A DNA stretch of 34,094 bases from a bacterium (GCA_026709815.1 JAPOSH010000021.1:1-34094), one strand, 5' to 3'; numbered from the stretch's first letter, positions 16,058 through 23,805 are shown. Translations and numbers: made by a program. The notes: generated by a model from the sequence alone, not told the origin.

Positions 16058-16882
16058 ATGAGCGATGGTCCTTCCGCATCCCATCGGCTGGCCGAGGCTT
16101 TCGCGACCGGTCGCCCCGCGCTGGGGGCCTGGGCCGGGCTGCCCGCGGCGATGAGCTGCGAGATCATGTCCCGAGCCGGGTTCGATTACATATGCATCGA
16201 CATGCAGCACGGGCTGGCCGACTACTCCGACGCGGTGGCGATGCTGGCCGCCATCGACCTGGGCCCCGCCACCCCGGTGGTGCGGGTGCCGTGGAACGAG
16301 CAGGGCATCATCGGCCGGGTGCTGGACGCCGGGGCGATGGGCGTCATCGTCCCCATGGTCAACAGCCGCACCGAGGCCGAGGCCGCGGTGCGGTCGTGCC
16401 GCTACGCGCCCGAGGGCGCCCGCAGCTTCGGCCCGACCCGGGTGGCCCAGCGTGACGGGCCCGGCTATTTCGCCGGGGCCAACCAAGCCGTCAAGTGCAT
16501 CCCCATGGTGGAGACCGTCGCCGCGCTGGAGAACCTGGACCACATCGTGTCCACGCCGGGGGTCGACGCCGTATACGTCGGCCCCGCCGATCTGTCGGTG
16601 AGCTTGGGCCTGCCACCCGGCAACAACGACAGCGAAGCGTCGTTCGACGATGCCCTAGCCGCCATCGTGGCGGCCTGCAACCGCCACGGCGTGGTCCCCG
16701 GCATCCACTCCACCCCCTCGCTCGCTCCCGCCCGGGCAGCCCAGGGCTTCCGCCTCATCACCGTCACCGCCGACAACGCCGCCCTCTCCGCCGCCGTCAC
16801 CGCCCACCGCCAGTCCGTCTCAGACGCCCTCAGCGGCCGCGCCTCCACCAGCACCAAGGTCGCCAGCGAGTCCCTCTACTGA
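16058..16882 (+). CDS. HpcH/HpaI family aldolase (class II pyruvate aldolase)
   Basis: 274 residues. This family cleaves 4-hydroxy-2-oxo acids to pyruvate (or a related 2-oxo acid) and an aldehyde, using a divalent metal. Visible motifs are ALGAWAGLPAA at the start, FDYICIDMQHGLADY with the active-site His, VRVPW with the conserved Arg, and DAGAMGVIVPMV. The metal-ligand segments IPMVETVAALENLDHI (Glu) and AVYVGPADLSVSLG (Asp) are also there. The length is usual. AAAGGAG lies about 15 bases before ATG 16058, longer than ideal, but no other in-frame start lies between. It fits a catabolic role for aromatic or sugar-acid products, but neighbours do not define the substrate. Confidence 0.92.
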   Translation: MSDGPSASHRLAEAFATGRPALGAWAGLPAAMSCEIMSRAGFDYICIDMQHGLADYSDAVAMLAAIDLGPATPVVRVPWNEQGIIGRVLDAGAMGVIVPMVNSRTEAEAAVRSCRYAPEGARSFGPTRVAQRDGPGYFAGANQAVKCIPMVETVAALENLDHIVSTPGVDAVYVGPADLSVSLGLPPGNNDSEASFDDALAAIVAACNRHGVVPGIHSTPSLAPARAAQGFRLITVTADNAALSAAVTAHRQSVSDALSGRASTSTKVASESLY

Positions 16883-16894
16883 GCACCCGCCCCG

Positions 16895-16940
16895 TTGACC
16901 ATGACATATTGACATGTTTATCTTATCATAATTTGATATC
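16895..16940 (+). promoter_or_regulatory. AT-rich promoter/operator ahead of fic gene 1
   Basis: A sharply AT-rich 46-base stretch in a GC-rich setting, directly before the ATG at 16950. It contains TTGACC and TTGACA (-35-like), CATAAT (-10-like, but at non-standard spacing) and a perfect inverted repeat TATCA-TAATT-TGATA at 16924-16938. The palindrome ends 11 bases before the start codon, a position suited to autorepression. No ribosome-binding site is visible, so translation may be leaderless. Confidence 0.5.
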
Positions 16941-16949
16941 TTGCTAACC

Positions 16950-18176
16950 ATGCCATCGAGCGTCTTCGCGGCACCGGAACCGGACGACGCCGACCTTCTC
17001 GTCATCGCAGAGATCGAGCGTCTGCGGCGAGACCTCTCCCACTACGTTGGGCACAGGCCCCGAAGGTGGGCTGGTCATCTGCGGAGAATGAGCCTGGCCC
17101 GAGCAGTCCGCGGCTCGAACTGGATCGAGGGGTACCGAGCATCCCTCGACGACGTGCTCGATGCCATTGAAGGAGAAGAGCCAATCGACGCCACCGCGGA
17201 GACCAGATTGGCTCTGACCGGCTACCGGGACGCCATGACCTATGTCCTCCAACTCGCCGAAACCGAGGCCCGAGTCGACGAATCCCTCTTGAAGTCCCTC
17301 CACTTCATGATGACCAAGCACGATCTTCACGCCCGGCCCGGCCTCTACCGGCAGGGACCGGTATGGGTGGAAGACGAGAACGGGGAACATGTCTACGACG
17401 CGTCCGATGCGGGACTGGTCGAGCCGCTCATGGCGGAACTCGTCCAATCTCTCTACGACGATGATTCCGTGCCCGTCATGTTCCAGGCTGCGATCGCCCA
17501 TCTCAATCTTGTGATGATCCACCCCTTCCGCGACGGCAACGGCCGGATGGCCCGGGCGCTGCAAACGATGGTGCTCTCAGGCGAGGGCATCGTCTCCCCC
17601 GTCTTCTCTTCGGTGGAGGAGTACCTGGGCCGCAACGCCGGCGACTACTACGCAGTCCTGTCCGAAGTCGGCCAAGGCAGCTGGAACCCCGAGAACACGG
17701 CTCGACCCTGGATCCGATTCATGCTCCGAGCCCACTACCGGCAGGCGTGGACGCTTCAGAGGCGCATCCGCGAAACCGAGCAGCTCTATGACGGCATCGC
17801 TCAGCTCATCAGCCGCTATCGCCTGCCGGATCGAGCGACCGGTGCGCTGGCCGACGCCGCCCGCGGCCGGCGATTAACTCGATCGATCTATTCCCACCTC
17901 GTTGAGACAACCGACGGCGACCCGATCTCCGACCTCACCGCAAGCCGAGACTTGAAGGCAATGGTCGATGCCAGACTCCTCGAGCCGAGGGGCGCAGGCC
18001 GGGGCCGCACCTACCACGGCGCCGAAGAACTGCGCGACCTGTGGCGCGAGATCCGGGCCGCCCGCCCCCCGAGAGCAAACGACGACCCCTACGTCCCACA
18101 AACGCTGCCCGGCATTACCGCCGAGGCCCCTACCTCAGCAACGAATCCTCACAAAACCTTCAATTCAGCTCCATAA
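16950..18176 (+). CDS. Fic family protein 1 (AMPylase, class II)
   Basis: About 408 residues. Fic proteins usually move AMP from ATP onto a hydroxyl side chain of a target protein. The catalytic motif HPFRDGNGRMAR is complete at ~191-202. An N-terminal inhibitory motif S56-N-W-I-E60-G (pattern S/T-x-x-x-E-G/N) is present, placing it in the self-inhibited class in which Glu blocks productive ATP binding. The C-terminus (~305-385) looks like a winged-helix DNA-binding segment (SIYSHLVETTDGDPISDLTA). ATG 16950 is preferred to a TTG at 16941. It stands alone with its own AT-rich promoter, with no separate antitoxin gene, and converges on the VapBC45 cassette. Confidence 0.93.
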   Translation: MPSSVFAAPEPDDADLLVIAEIERLRRDLSHYVGHRPRRWAGHLRRMSLARAVRGSNWIEGYRASLDDVLDAIEGEEPIDATAETRLALTGYRDAMTYVLQLAETEARVDESLLKSLHFMMTKHDLHARPGLYRQGPVWVEDENGEHVYDASDAGLVEPLMAELVQSLYDDDSVPVMFQAAIAHLNLVMIHPFRDGNGRMARALQTMVLSGEGIVSPVFSSVEEYLGRNAGDYYAVLSEVGQGSWNPENTARPWIRFMLRAHYRQAWTLQRRIRETEQLYDGIAQLISRYRLPDRATGALADAARGRRLTRSIYSHLVETTDGDPISDLTASRDLKAMVDARLLEPRGAGRGRTYHGAEELRDLWREIRAARPPRANDDPYVPQTLPGITAEAPTSATNPHKTFNSAP

Positions 18177-18224
18177 AGAAGAGCCGCATATCTGTAGAGC
18201 CTGGTAGATCGGATGTCTGCGTGG

Positions 18225-18641
18225 TCAGACCTGCACAGCAGCGACTCGGCGAAGGTTGATAGTATGGTGCCGCTTGTCGCCTCTTTCGGCATCCTTGAGT
18301 TTAGCAGCAACCACATCCCAGTGTTTGGCCACCATGCGAACGTAGTGCCAAATCGATTCGTCCCTGCCGAGGAGGAAGAACACCACAGTGGGCGAGTTAC
18401 GCAGGAGACCAGCGGTTGACTTTTCCCGAAGGATGCGATTGTCATGAGTGAAAGCTGGCCAGCCATTTTGGCCAGCAATCTTTATCCAATCCTCATCAGA
18501 AGTACGCCGAGGTGTGCCAGGAAAACTGGGATGCCCCGGATAGACGACATCTATTCCTGCCCTCTCCAATGTCAGTCCCAAGCCGAGCAAGTCCTCGTCG
18601 ATAAACCATCGTCGCCTCTCGATTCGCCTGGAATGCTTCAC
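18225..18641 (-). CDS. PIN-like domain toxin (VapC45 type)
   Basis: 138 residues. The PIN-like fold (DUF5615 relatives) is predicted from spaced acidic residues: WFIDEDLLGLG near the start, TSDEDWIKIA near the middle and FTHDNRILRE after it. Such proteins are metal-dependent RNases. GTG at 18641 overlaps the upstream gene's stop as GTGA, and residues before it in the same frame are poor. The size and gene order (antitoxin of about 240-250 residues first, toxin of 138 second) match Rv2018-Rv2019 (VapBC45) of Mycobacterium tuberculosis as I recall them. Family placement is by motif and layout, not by alignment. Confidence 0.8.
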   Translation of the reverse strand: MKHSRRIERRRWFIDEDLLGLGLTLERAGIDVVYPGHPSFPGTPRRTSDEDWIKIAGQNGWPAFTHDNRILREKSTAGLLRNSPTVVFFLLGRDESIWHYVRMVAKHWDVVAAKLKDAERGDKRHHTINLRRVAAVQV

Positions 18642-19387
18642 GCTGCGACACAAGCCGTGATCTGACGGGAGCGGAGTTTTTTCTCGAATCGCACAGCCTC
18701 TTTCACCTGCCCAACCGAGAGGTCATAAACATCCGCCAAGTATTCGGCGCTATCACCACCTTTGTTGAAACCGTAGATCGTGCGGGTTGTCGTAGCCGTT
18801 CCCTCTATGACAGGGCAACCGGCTTTGAGCACGGGGTCGACAACGACTCCGATGTCGCGGCCTGCCGGCCAGTAACAGATAGCCGTGTCGCCGTCGAAGT
18901 CGATCCGGCTGGCGAACGCGGCAACAGATGCCAGCTGCTCGCGCGAAGGAGAGCCGGGCGGGATGAACTCCACTTCGGACCGGAACGCCGCGTGGGGGGC
19001 GATCTGGTGCTGACCGTCACGGTGACGCCATGCCGCTCCGTCGGGTGAGTGGTCAAGCAGCTCACGGGCCGGGCCGACATACGGTTTGAGGTGGGCCAAG
19101 GGGTAAGGAATCCCCTCGGAATCCCGCCAATCGCCCACATAGTCTCTCAGCTGCTGGAGCGATGCGTCCATGCGGCGATAGGCGACAAGATGTCCTGCCT
19201 CGATGAACTCGCCCCAAGACAGGAGCTTGTCGTCTATCAGTCGCTCCTGGCGAAGAACCGGCTCCGCTCGCCGCTGACCACGCTGGCCGTGCAGCCAGTA
19301 GCGGAGCGTGTTCTGGTGCACGCCGAGCAGATTGCCCGCCTCGGGAATCGTGTAGACCTTGCGGTCAAGCACGCTTTCCTCGCTCAC
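18638..19387 (-). CDS. VapB45-type antitoxin: HTH plus DUF433
   Basis: 249 residues, unusually long for an antitoxin but usual for this type. The N-terminus has a MerR-like helix-turn-helix (YTIPEAGNLLGVHQNTLRYW). The C-terminal ~60 residues are a DUF433 domain (DPVLKAGCPVIEGTATTTRT, then SAEYLADVYDLSVGQVKEAV). The protein should neutralise the PIN-like toxin downstream and repress the operon. GTG 19387 has GGGAGG 5 bases before it. The gene pair lies between Fic protein 1 and a beta-hydroxyacid dehydrogenase. Confidence 0.82.
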   Translation of the reverse strand: MSEESVLDRKVYTIPEAGNLLGVHQNTLRYWLHGQRGQRRAEPVLRQERLIDDKLLSWGEFIEAGHLVAYRRMDASLQQLRDYVGDWRDSEGIPYPLAHLKPYVGPARELLDHSPDGAAWRHRDGQHQIAPHAAFRSEVEFIPPGSPSREQLASVAAFASRIDFDGDTAICYWPAGRDIGVVVDPVLKAGCPVIEGTATTTRTIYGFNKGGDSAEYLADVYDLSVGQVKEAVRFEKKLRSRQITACVAA

Positions 19388-19482
19388 GCCGGCCTCCCAT
19401 TGCCTTGCCTGATGCCCTCCGGCACCTAGAGTAATTGAGCCTTTGCAGAGACCTGGGGCAGAAAGAGTCGCGGTCGGTCTTT

Positions 19483-20355
19483 TCAGGGTTGTTCGCGGTA
19501 GCGGCGGATTATGGCGGTGGTGTCGAGGCGGTTCTCGCCTGCGGCGGCGGTGGCCTGGGTATAGCGCTGGCAGAGTTCCACGAGGGGGACGGGGGCGCCG
19601 AGCTCGGCGGCGGCGGCGGCCACCAGACCGAGGTCTTTGATCATCCAGTCAACGGCGAAACCGAAGTCGAACTCGTCGGCCACCATGGTGTGACCCCGGT
19701 TCTGGAGATACCAGGACCCGGCCGCCCCCTTGGTGACGGCGGTCAGCACCTTGTCCATGTCGAGCCCCGCCCGCTCGCCGAAGGCCAGCGCCTCGGCTGC
19801 CCCCTGCACCGCGCCGGCGCACAGGATCTGATTGACCATCTTGGTGAGCTGCCCCGACCCGGCTGGCCCCATGAGGGTGATGGCGGAGGAATAGGCCTCC
19901 ATCACCGGTCGGGCGGCAGCGAAGTGCTCCGGCTCGCCGCCGCACATCACGGTGAGCACCCCGTTCTCGGCCCCGGCCTGCCCCCCGGAGACGGGGGCGT
20001 CCAGCCAGCCGATTCCCTGAGGGGCGCACACCCCGGCCAGCTCTCGGGCCAGCGCGGCCGACGCGGTGGTGTGGTCCACCAGCACCGATCCGGCGGCCAT
20101 GGCGCCCAGCGCACCGGAATCGCCCAGCACCACCTCCCGCAGGTCGTCGTCAGCCCCCACGCAGGTGAACACGAACCCGGCCCCGTCGGCCGCCTCGGCC
20201 GGGGTGGCGGCCACTGCTCCGCGGTGCTGTTCGCCCCAGCGCTCGGCCACGGCGGGCGTCCGGTTGAACACCCGCACCTCGCCGGCGGCCGCCGCTAGGT
20301 GCCCGGCCATGGGATAACCCATGTTGCCCAGTCCGATGAACGCGCAAATGCTCAC
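19483..20355 (-). CDS. NAD(P)-dependent beta-hydroxyacid dehydrogenase (3-hydroxyisobutyrate dehydrogenase family)
   Basis: About 290 residues. The dinucleotide-binding motif FIGLGNMGYPMAGHLA starts at residue ~5. The substrate signature DAPVSGGQAGAENG and the catalytic-lysine segment GSGQLTKMVNQ are present. The family oxidises 3-hydroxyisobutyrate or similar 3-hydroxy acids, or reduces tartronate semialdehyde. The start is placed at GTG 20355 so that the Rossmann motif is near the N-terminus; codons upstream in frame add a basic stretch without support. It is divergent from the amidohydrolase-fold gene (81-base gap). Confidence 0.92.
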   Translation of the reverse strand: MSICAFIGLGNMGYPMAGHLAAAAGEVRVFNRTPAVAERWGEQHRGAVAATPAEAADGAGFVFTCVGADDDLREVVLGDSGALGAMAAGSVLVDHTTASAALARELAGVCAPQGIGWLDAPVSGGQAGAENGVLTVMCGGEPEHFAAARPVMEAYSSAITLMGPAGSGQLTKMVNQILCAGAVQGAAEALAFGERAGLDMDKVLTAVTKGAAGSWYLQNRGHTMVADEFDFGFAVDWMIKDLGLVAAAAAELGAPVPLVELCQRYTQATAAAGENRLDTTAIIRRYREQP

Positions 20356-20436
20356 GGCGGCCACGATACCGGCCCGACCTCGCCGCACCCTCGGCGATGG
20401 GCGGCGCCAGCAGCACCCCCCTTAGCATCAGGAGCG

Positions 20437-21330
20437 ATGAGATACAGCCAAAAAGGGCGGATGGCCCCTCATCCGATGGACAGCATCGGCGTGGTCGACC
20501 TCATGCTGGGGGTGCCGCCAGACCGCGACGCCTGGTACGCCGGCTTCCAAAGACTGCTGAAGGACACCGAGAGCCGCAGCTTCGGCCACGGCGCGGCCTA
20601 CATGTTCAAGGACCTGCCCCAAGTGGACGGCGCCGTGGACTTCATCGCCTATCTGCTGGCCGAGATGGACCGCTGGGGCATCGAAAAGGGGCTGCTGCCG
20701 GTGAGCTTCGGAGACGCCTGGGGCGCCCGGGGGGTGGCCGAGCATCCCGACCGCCTCTACGGCAGCTACCTGGTGGACCCCAACCAGGGCGGGCAGGCGG
20801 TGCGGGACCTGCGCCGAGCGGTGGACGAGCTCGGGGTCGTCGCCGCGGCCTGCTTTCCCGCCGGCCTGCACCCGCCGGTCGAAATCAACGAGCCGCTGAT
20901 GTATCCGCTCTACGCAGCCTGCTGCGAGCTGGAGATTCCCGTGTGTCTGAACGCGGGAGTGCCAGGACCGCGGTTCCCGTTCGGCCCCCAGCACGTCGAG
21001 CACCTCGATCAGGTGTGCGACGACTTCCCCGAACTGGTGCTGGTCACCCGCCATGGTTCCGAGCCGTGGGAGGATCTCATGGTGGAACTCATGTTGAAGT
21101 GGCCGGGCCTGCTCTATTCCACCTCGGCGTTCGCCCCCAAGCACTATCCGAGGGCCATCATCGACTACGCCAACACCCGGGGGGCCGACAAGGTGATGTA
21201 CGCCGGATATTTCCCCTCCGGCCTGTCGCTGGAGCGAATCATGACGGAGATGCGCGATGTGCCGCTGCGCGACCATGTCTGGCCTAAATTCCTGCGAGAG
21301 AACGCCCTGCGGGTGTTCAATATGGCATGA
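20437..21330 (+). CDS. Amidohydrolase-fold (amidohydro_2) protein lacking metal-site residues
   Basis: About 297 residues. The layout follows metal-dependent hydrolases of the amidohydrolase 2 family: DRLYGSYLVDPNQGG, then CLNAGVPGPRFPFGP, LVTRHGSEPWEDL, and the end segment VMYAGYFPSGLSLERI plus LRENALRVFNM. The usual N-terminal D-x-H-x-H is replaced by VVDLMLGVP, and the usual G-S-D before the last helix reads A-G-Y. One His remains in TRHG. Metal catalysis of the normal kind therefore looks unlikely, or the site differs. The start is uncertain among ATG 20437, 20461 and 20476. Its stop overlaps the next gene as ATGA. Confidence 0.75.
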   Translation: MRYSQKGRMAPHPMDSIGVVDLMLGVPPDRDAWYAGFQRLLKDTESRSFGHGAAYMFKDLPQVDGAVDFIAYLLAEMDRWGIEKGLLPVSFGDAWGARGVAEHPDRLYGSYLVDPNQGGQAVRDLRRAVDELGVVAAACFPAGLHPPVEINEPLMYPLYAACCELEIPVCLNAGVPGPRFPFGPQHVEHLDQVCDDFPELVLVTRHGSEPWEDLMVELMLKWPGLLYSTSAFAPKHYPRAIIDYANTRGADKVMYAGYFPSGLSLERIMTEMRDVPLRDHVWPKFLRENALRVFNMA

Positions 21331-21920
21331 GCGTATTGGAGCACATCATCCGTCGGCGCGATCTGGGAGTGATCGACTCCCTCCTCGGCGCAGGCATTCT
21401 GGCCGTCGCAGTGTTCATGTGGGCCGAGCGGTCGGTGGTGGTCGATCCAGGCGGCGAGGCCACCGGCAATTGGAAGTGGCAGCTGTGGCAGATCGGTTCG
21501 GTGGCGCTGGCTTTGGGCGGCGTCTGGCTGCTGTGGCGCAACACCAGCAAGGTGCCCTGGGTGCGCACGCTGTGCCTGTCGTCGCTGGCGATGGCCGTCA
21601 TGCTCAACCAGTACACCGATGTCTTCAACGACAGCGGGAACCTGTGGATCACCATCAATCCGCTGTACATCGCCTGTGCCACCGTGGCCGGCTTCACCGG
21701 ATGGCGCCGGGTGATCGCCCAACGGCAAGGGCTGGAACCGGCCAGCCCCTTCACCCCGGCTGCGGCCACGATTGCGACGGGGATGGCGGTGACGATGCTG
21801 GTCAACGTGTACTTCACCAACGATGCGGGCGCGTGGTACATCCTCGACCCGCTGATGATCTTGACCCTGCTGATCTGGGCCTCAGCAGCACGACGCACCA
21901 ACGTGGGCGACGCCATCTGA
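21327..21920 (+). CDS. Small integral membrane protein, unknown function
   Basis: 197 residues with five likely membrane helices: ~17-34, ~54-68, ~81-93, ~109-124 (weak) and ~150-185 (one or two). I do not recognise the family. It is translationally coupled (ATGA) to the amidohydrolase-fold gene. In an ancestral arrangement it would have been followed directly by the VOC gene, because its 3' end and the VOC start occur together again at 22829-23049. Its last ~50 codons are duplicated in that repeat. Confidence 0.72.
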   Translation: MSVLEHIIRRRDLGVIDSLLGAGILAVAVFMWAERSVVVDPGGEATGNWKWQLWQIGSVALALGGVWLLWRNTSKVPWVRTLCLSSLAMAVMLNQYTDVFNDSGNLWITINPLYIACATVAGFTGWRRVIAQRQGLEPASPFTPAAATIATGMAVTMLVNVYFTNDAGAWYILDPLMILTLLIWASAARRTNVGDAI

Positions 21921-21988
21921 CCCGATACGCTCCCCCACAACCAGATCACAGGAGCACGGCCATGCCCGAAGTAAACGGCTACGCCCAT
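21768..21988 (+). repeat. 221-bp direct repeat, left copy
   Basis: It covers the last 153 bases of the membrane-protein gene, the 41-base spacer and the first 9 codons of a VOC gene. It matches 22829-23049 at an offset of exactly 1061 bases with 7 mismatches by my count; 4 of these are in the spacer and 2 in the VOC codons. The two copies bracket the NYN gene. Confidence 0.95.
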
Positions 21989-21991
21989 TGA
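21962..21991 (+). pseudogene. Truncated VOC gene start (9 codons)
   Basis: ATG and eight further codons of the VOC-protein gene, with the same AGGAG ribosome site upstream as the intact copy, then an immediate TGA where the inserted sequence begins. It is a stub left by the duplication, not a functional gene. Confidence 0.85.
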
Positions 21992-22079
21992 TTCACTTCT
22001 GGGTTTTGCCTCATGCTGTCGGCCACCAGACGGAGCTGTGGGCCGTTGTGCGCCGGGGTTGGCGAAGTCTATGGCGGGT

Positions 22080-22706
22080 TCAGGGGCCGGCGAGGTAGTC
22101 GGTGTCGTCGCGCACCTGCTCGAAGCAGGCGTAGTCAAGGTAGTGGTTCCACAGGTTTCACTGTTTGATGCGCATCGGCCCGCGGTTGTCTCCGTGGCCC
22201 CTCCAGGTGGCCGTCTCAATGCGTTTGCCGATTTCCACTGCGGCTTCAAGCGCGGGCAGCAGGTCAGTGTCGGCTGAGAACACCACTGCGGTGTCGTAGG
22301 CGTCGGTTCGGGCCATGTCCACCACGTCCACCGCAAGCATCACGTCGACGCCCTTTTCCTGCGCCCGCCACACTGTTCGGCTCCCCGCGGTGGACTGGTG
22401 ATAGGCCAGCGGCCTGGTTTTGACCACAATGCCCGCCGAGCGCTGCCACCCGGCTATCTGCCGGGATGTAAACCGAACTAGATCGGCACCGCTTCTGGCG
22501 TCGGGCAGCCCCCGATATACCCGCACACCGCCCAGCTCGCGGTCCGGGAGACTGGATCGCCCCAGGTCGCACAGCATCTCGCCGACCTTGAGAGGGTAGA
22601 CATGGCCGACGTTCCTGTCCGGGCTTCCCTCGTGGCCGAATGCGGACCGGGCCAGATGGTAGACGTTTTGGTAGTCGATGAACACCACGACCCGATGGGC
22701 GCACAC
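22080..22706 (-). CDS. NYN-domain (PIN-like) protein with in-frame TGA near the C-terminus
   Basis: The NYN domain is a PIN-like nuclease fold. Motifs are VVVFIDYQNVYHLARSAF near the start, EKGVDVMLAVDVVDMA in the middle and AVVFSADTDLLPALEAAVEI, giving the expected acidic residues. Translation as written stops at TGA 22158-22160 after PMRIKQ. The same frame continues for 25 codons (NLWNHYLDYACFEQVRDDTD and on) to TGA at 22080. That extension resembles the usual C-terminus of these proteins, so a nonsense change or sequencing error is likely. The start is uncertain: GTG 22706 puts the first motif near residue 6, with ATG 22730 and 22787 as alternatives. The gene lies in an 840-bp insert between direct repeats. 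Confidence 0.7.
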
Positions 22707-22712
22707 GACTCC

Positions 22713-22755
22713 AAAAAATAGCCCCGCCATGCCCTGTAGAACAGGGCAGGCGGGG
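22713..22755 (-). terminator. Hairpin plus T-tract in the NYN leader
   Basis: On the minus strand GCCCTGT-TCT-ACAGGGC forms a perfect 7-bp stem, extended outward by CCCCGC/GCGGGG with a small internal mismatch. It is followed by CTATTTTTT. This has the form of an intrinsic terminator and sits just before the presumed NYN start. It may end a transcript from outside or attenuate NYN expression. Confidence 0.6.
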
Positions 22756-22828
22756 AAAAACGAAAATAGAGTACTCGCCTGATGCACTAGCCCACAACCC
22801 GCTAAACCCTCAACAAGCGCAGACAGCG

Positions 22829-22981
22829 ACGATTGCGACGGGGATGGCGGTGACGATGCTGGTCAACGTGTACTTCACCAACGATGCGGGCGCGTGGTAC
22901 ATCCTCGACCCGCTGATGATCTTGACCCTGCTGATCTGGGCCTCAGCAGCACGGCGCACCAACGTGGGCGACGCCATCTGA
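22829..22981 (+). pseudogene. 3' fragment of the membrane-protein gene
   Basis: It holds the last 50 codons plus stop of the 21327-21920 membrane protein, including GAWYILDPLMILTLLIWAS, with no start region. It is a duplication remnant inside the right repeat copy. Confidence 0.85.
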
Positions 22982-23049
22982 CCCGATACGCTCCCCCACA
23001 ACCGCACGACAGGAGCACGGCCATGCCCGAAGTAAATGGCTACGTCCAT
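22829..23049 (+). repeat. 221-bp direct repeat, right copy
   Basis: Partner of 21768-21988. This copy keeps the intact start of the VOC gene but holds only the 3' end of the membrane-protein gene. Confidence 0.95.
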
Positions 23050-23805
23050 GGGGATTTCAGCTGGGTCGATTTGTGCACCGAGGCGCCCGACAAGGCCAAG
23101 GTGTTCTACTCAGCGTTGTTCGGGCTGGCCTTTCACGACGAGCGCGAAGGGGATCAGGTGGTCTACACCCTGGGGCTCAAGGGGGAGAAGCCGGTGCTGG
23201 GGCTTATGGAAAAGCCCCAGCAGATGTGCGAGATGGGCATCCCCAACGTGTGGGAGACCTACATCACTGTGAACGACGTGGAAGCAGCCCTGGCCAAGGT
23301 GGCCCCCGCCGGGGGCACTCCCATGGGGCCGGTGATGGAGCCCTCGGGTGCCGGGCGGATGGCGGTGGTGGCCGACCCCGCCGGCGCCGTCGCCGTGCTG
23401 TGGGAGGCGGTCGGCCACGACGGCGCCGCGCTGAAGAGCGAGCACTGCACGCTGTGCTGGAACCAGCTCCTCTCCTCAGACGCCGACAAGGCCCTGAGCT
23501 TCTACTCCGAGGTGTTGGGCTGGACAACGGTGCCCCTGGATATGGAAGATTCGACGGGCATCATGCTAGGCGGCGAGATGATCGCCAGCGCCGGACCGCT
23601 GCCCGCGCCGGGCATCCCCTCCCACTGGGCGGTGTACTTCGCGGTGGACGACTGCGACGCCGCCGCCGCGCAGTGCCTGGAGCTGGGCGGCCAGGTGGCG
23701 GTCCCGCCCATGAACACCCCGCCAGGGCGCATGGCCCAGCTCATCGACGACACCGGCGCCATGTTCTGGGTCATCACCCCCGACCCCACCTTCTCCCCGC
23801 TCTAA
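23023..23805 (+). CDS. VOC (glyoxalase/bleomycin resistance-like) two-domain protein
   Basis: About 260 residues made of two vicinal-oxygen-chelate modules, each with a KAxxFYSxxxGW/L-type helix start: KAKVFYSALFGLAFHDE (~25) and KALSFYSEVLGWTTVP (~157). Strands such as PVMEPSGAGRMAVVADPAGA and PPMNTPPGRMAQLIDDTGAM end each module. The family ranges from glyoxalases to binding proteins and the substrate is not readable. An AGGAG site is 9 bases before ATG 23023. It was probably the third gene of an amidohydrolase-membrane protein-VOC operon before the NYN insert separated them. Confidence 0.9.
   Translation: MPEVNGYVHGDFSWVDLCTEAPDKAKVFYSALFGLAFHDEREGDQVVYTLGLKGEKPVLGLMEKPQQMCEMGIPNVWETYITVNDVEAALAKVAPAGGTPMGPVMEPSGAGRMAVVADPAGAVAVLWEAVGHDGAALKSEHCTLCWNQLLSSDADKALSFYSEVLGWTTVPLDMEDSTGIMLGGEMIASAGPLPAPGIPSHWAVYFAVDDCDAAAAQCLELGGQVAVPPMNTPPGRMAQLIDDTGAMFWVITPDPTFSPL

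Noticed and set aside
21768-23049. 221-bp repeats as a transposon target-site duplication
   Set aside because: Far too long for a target duplication, about 3% diverged, and no transposase or terminal inverted repeats are in the insert.
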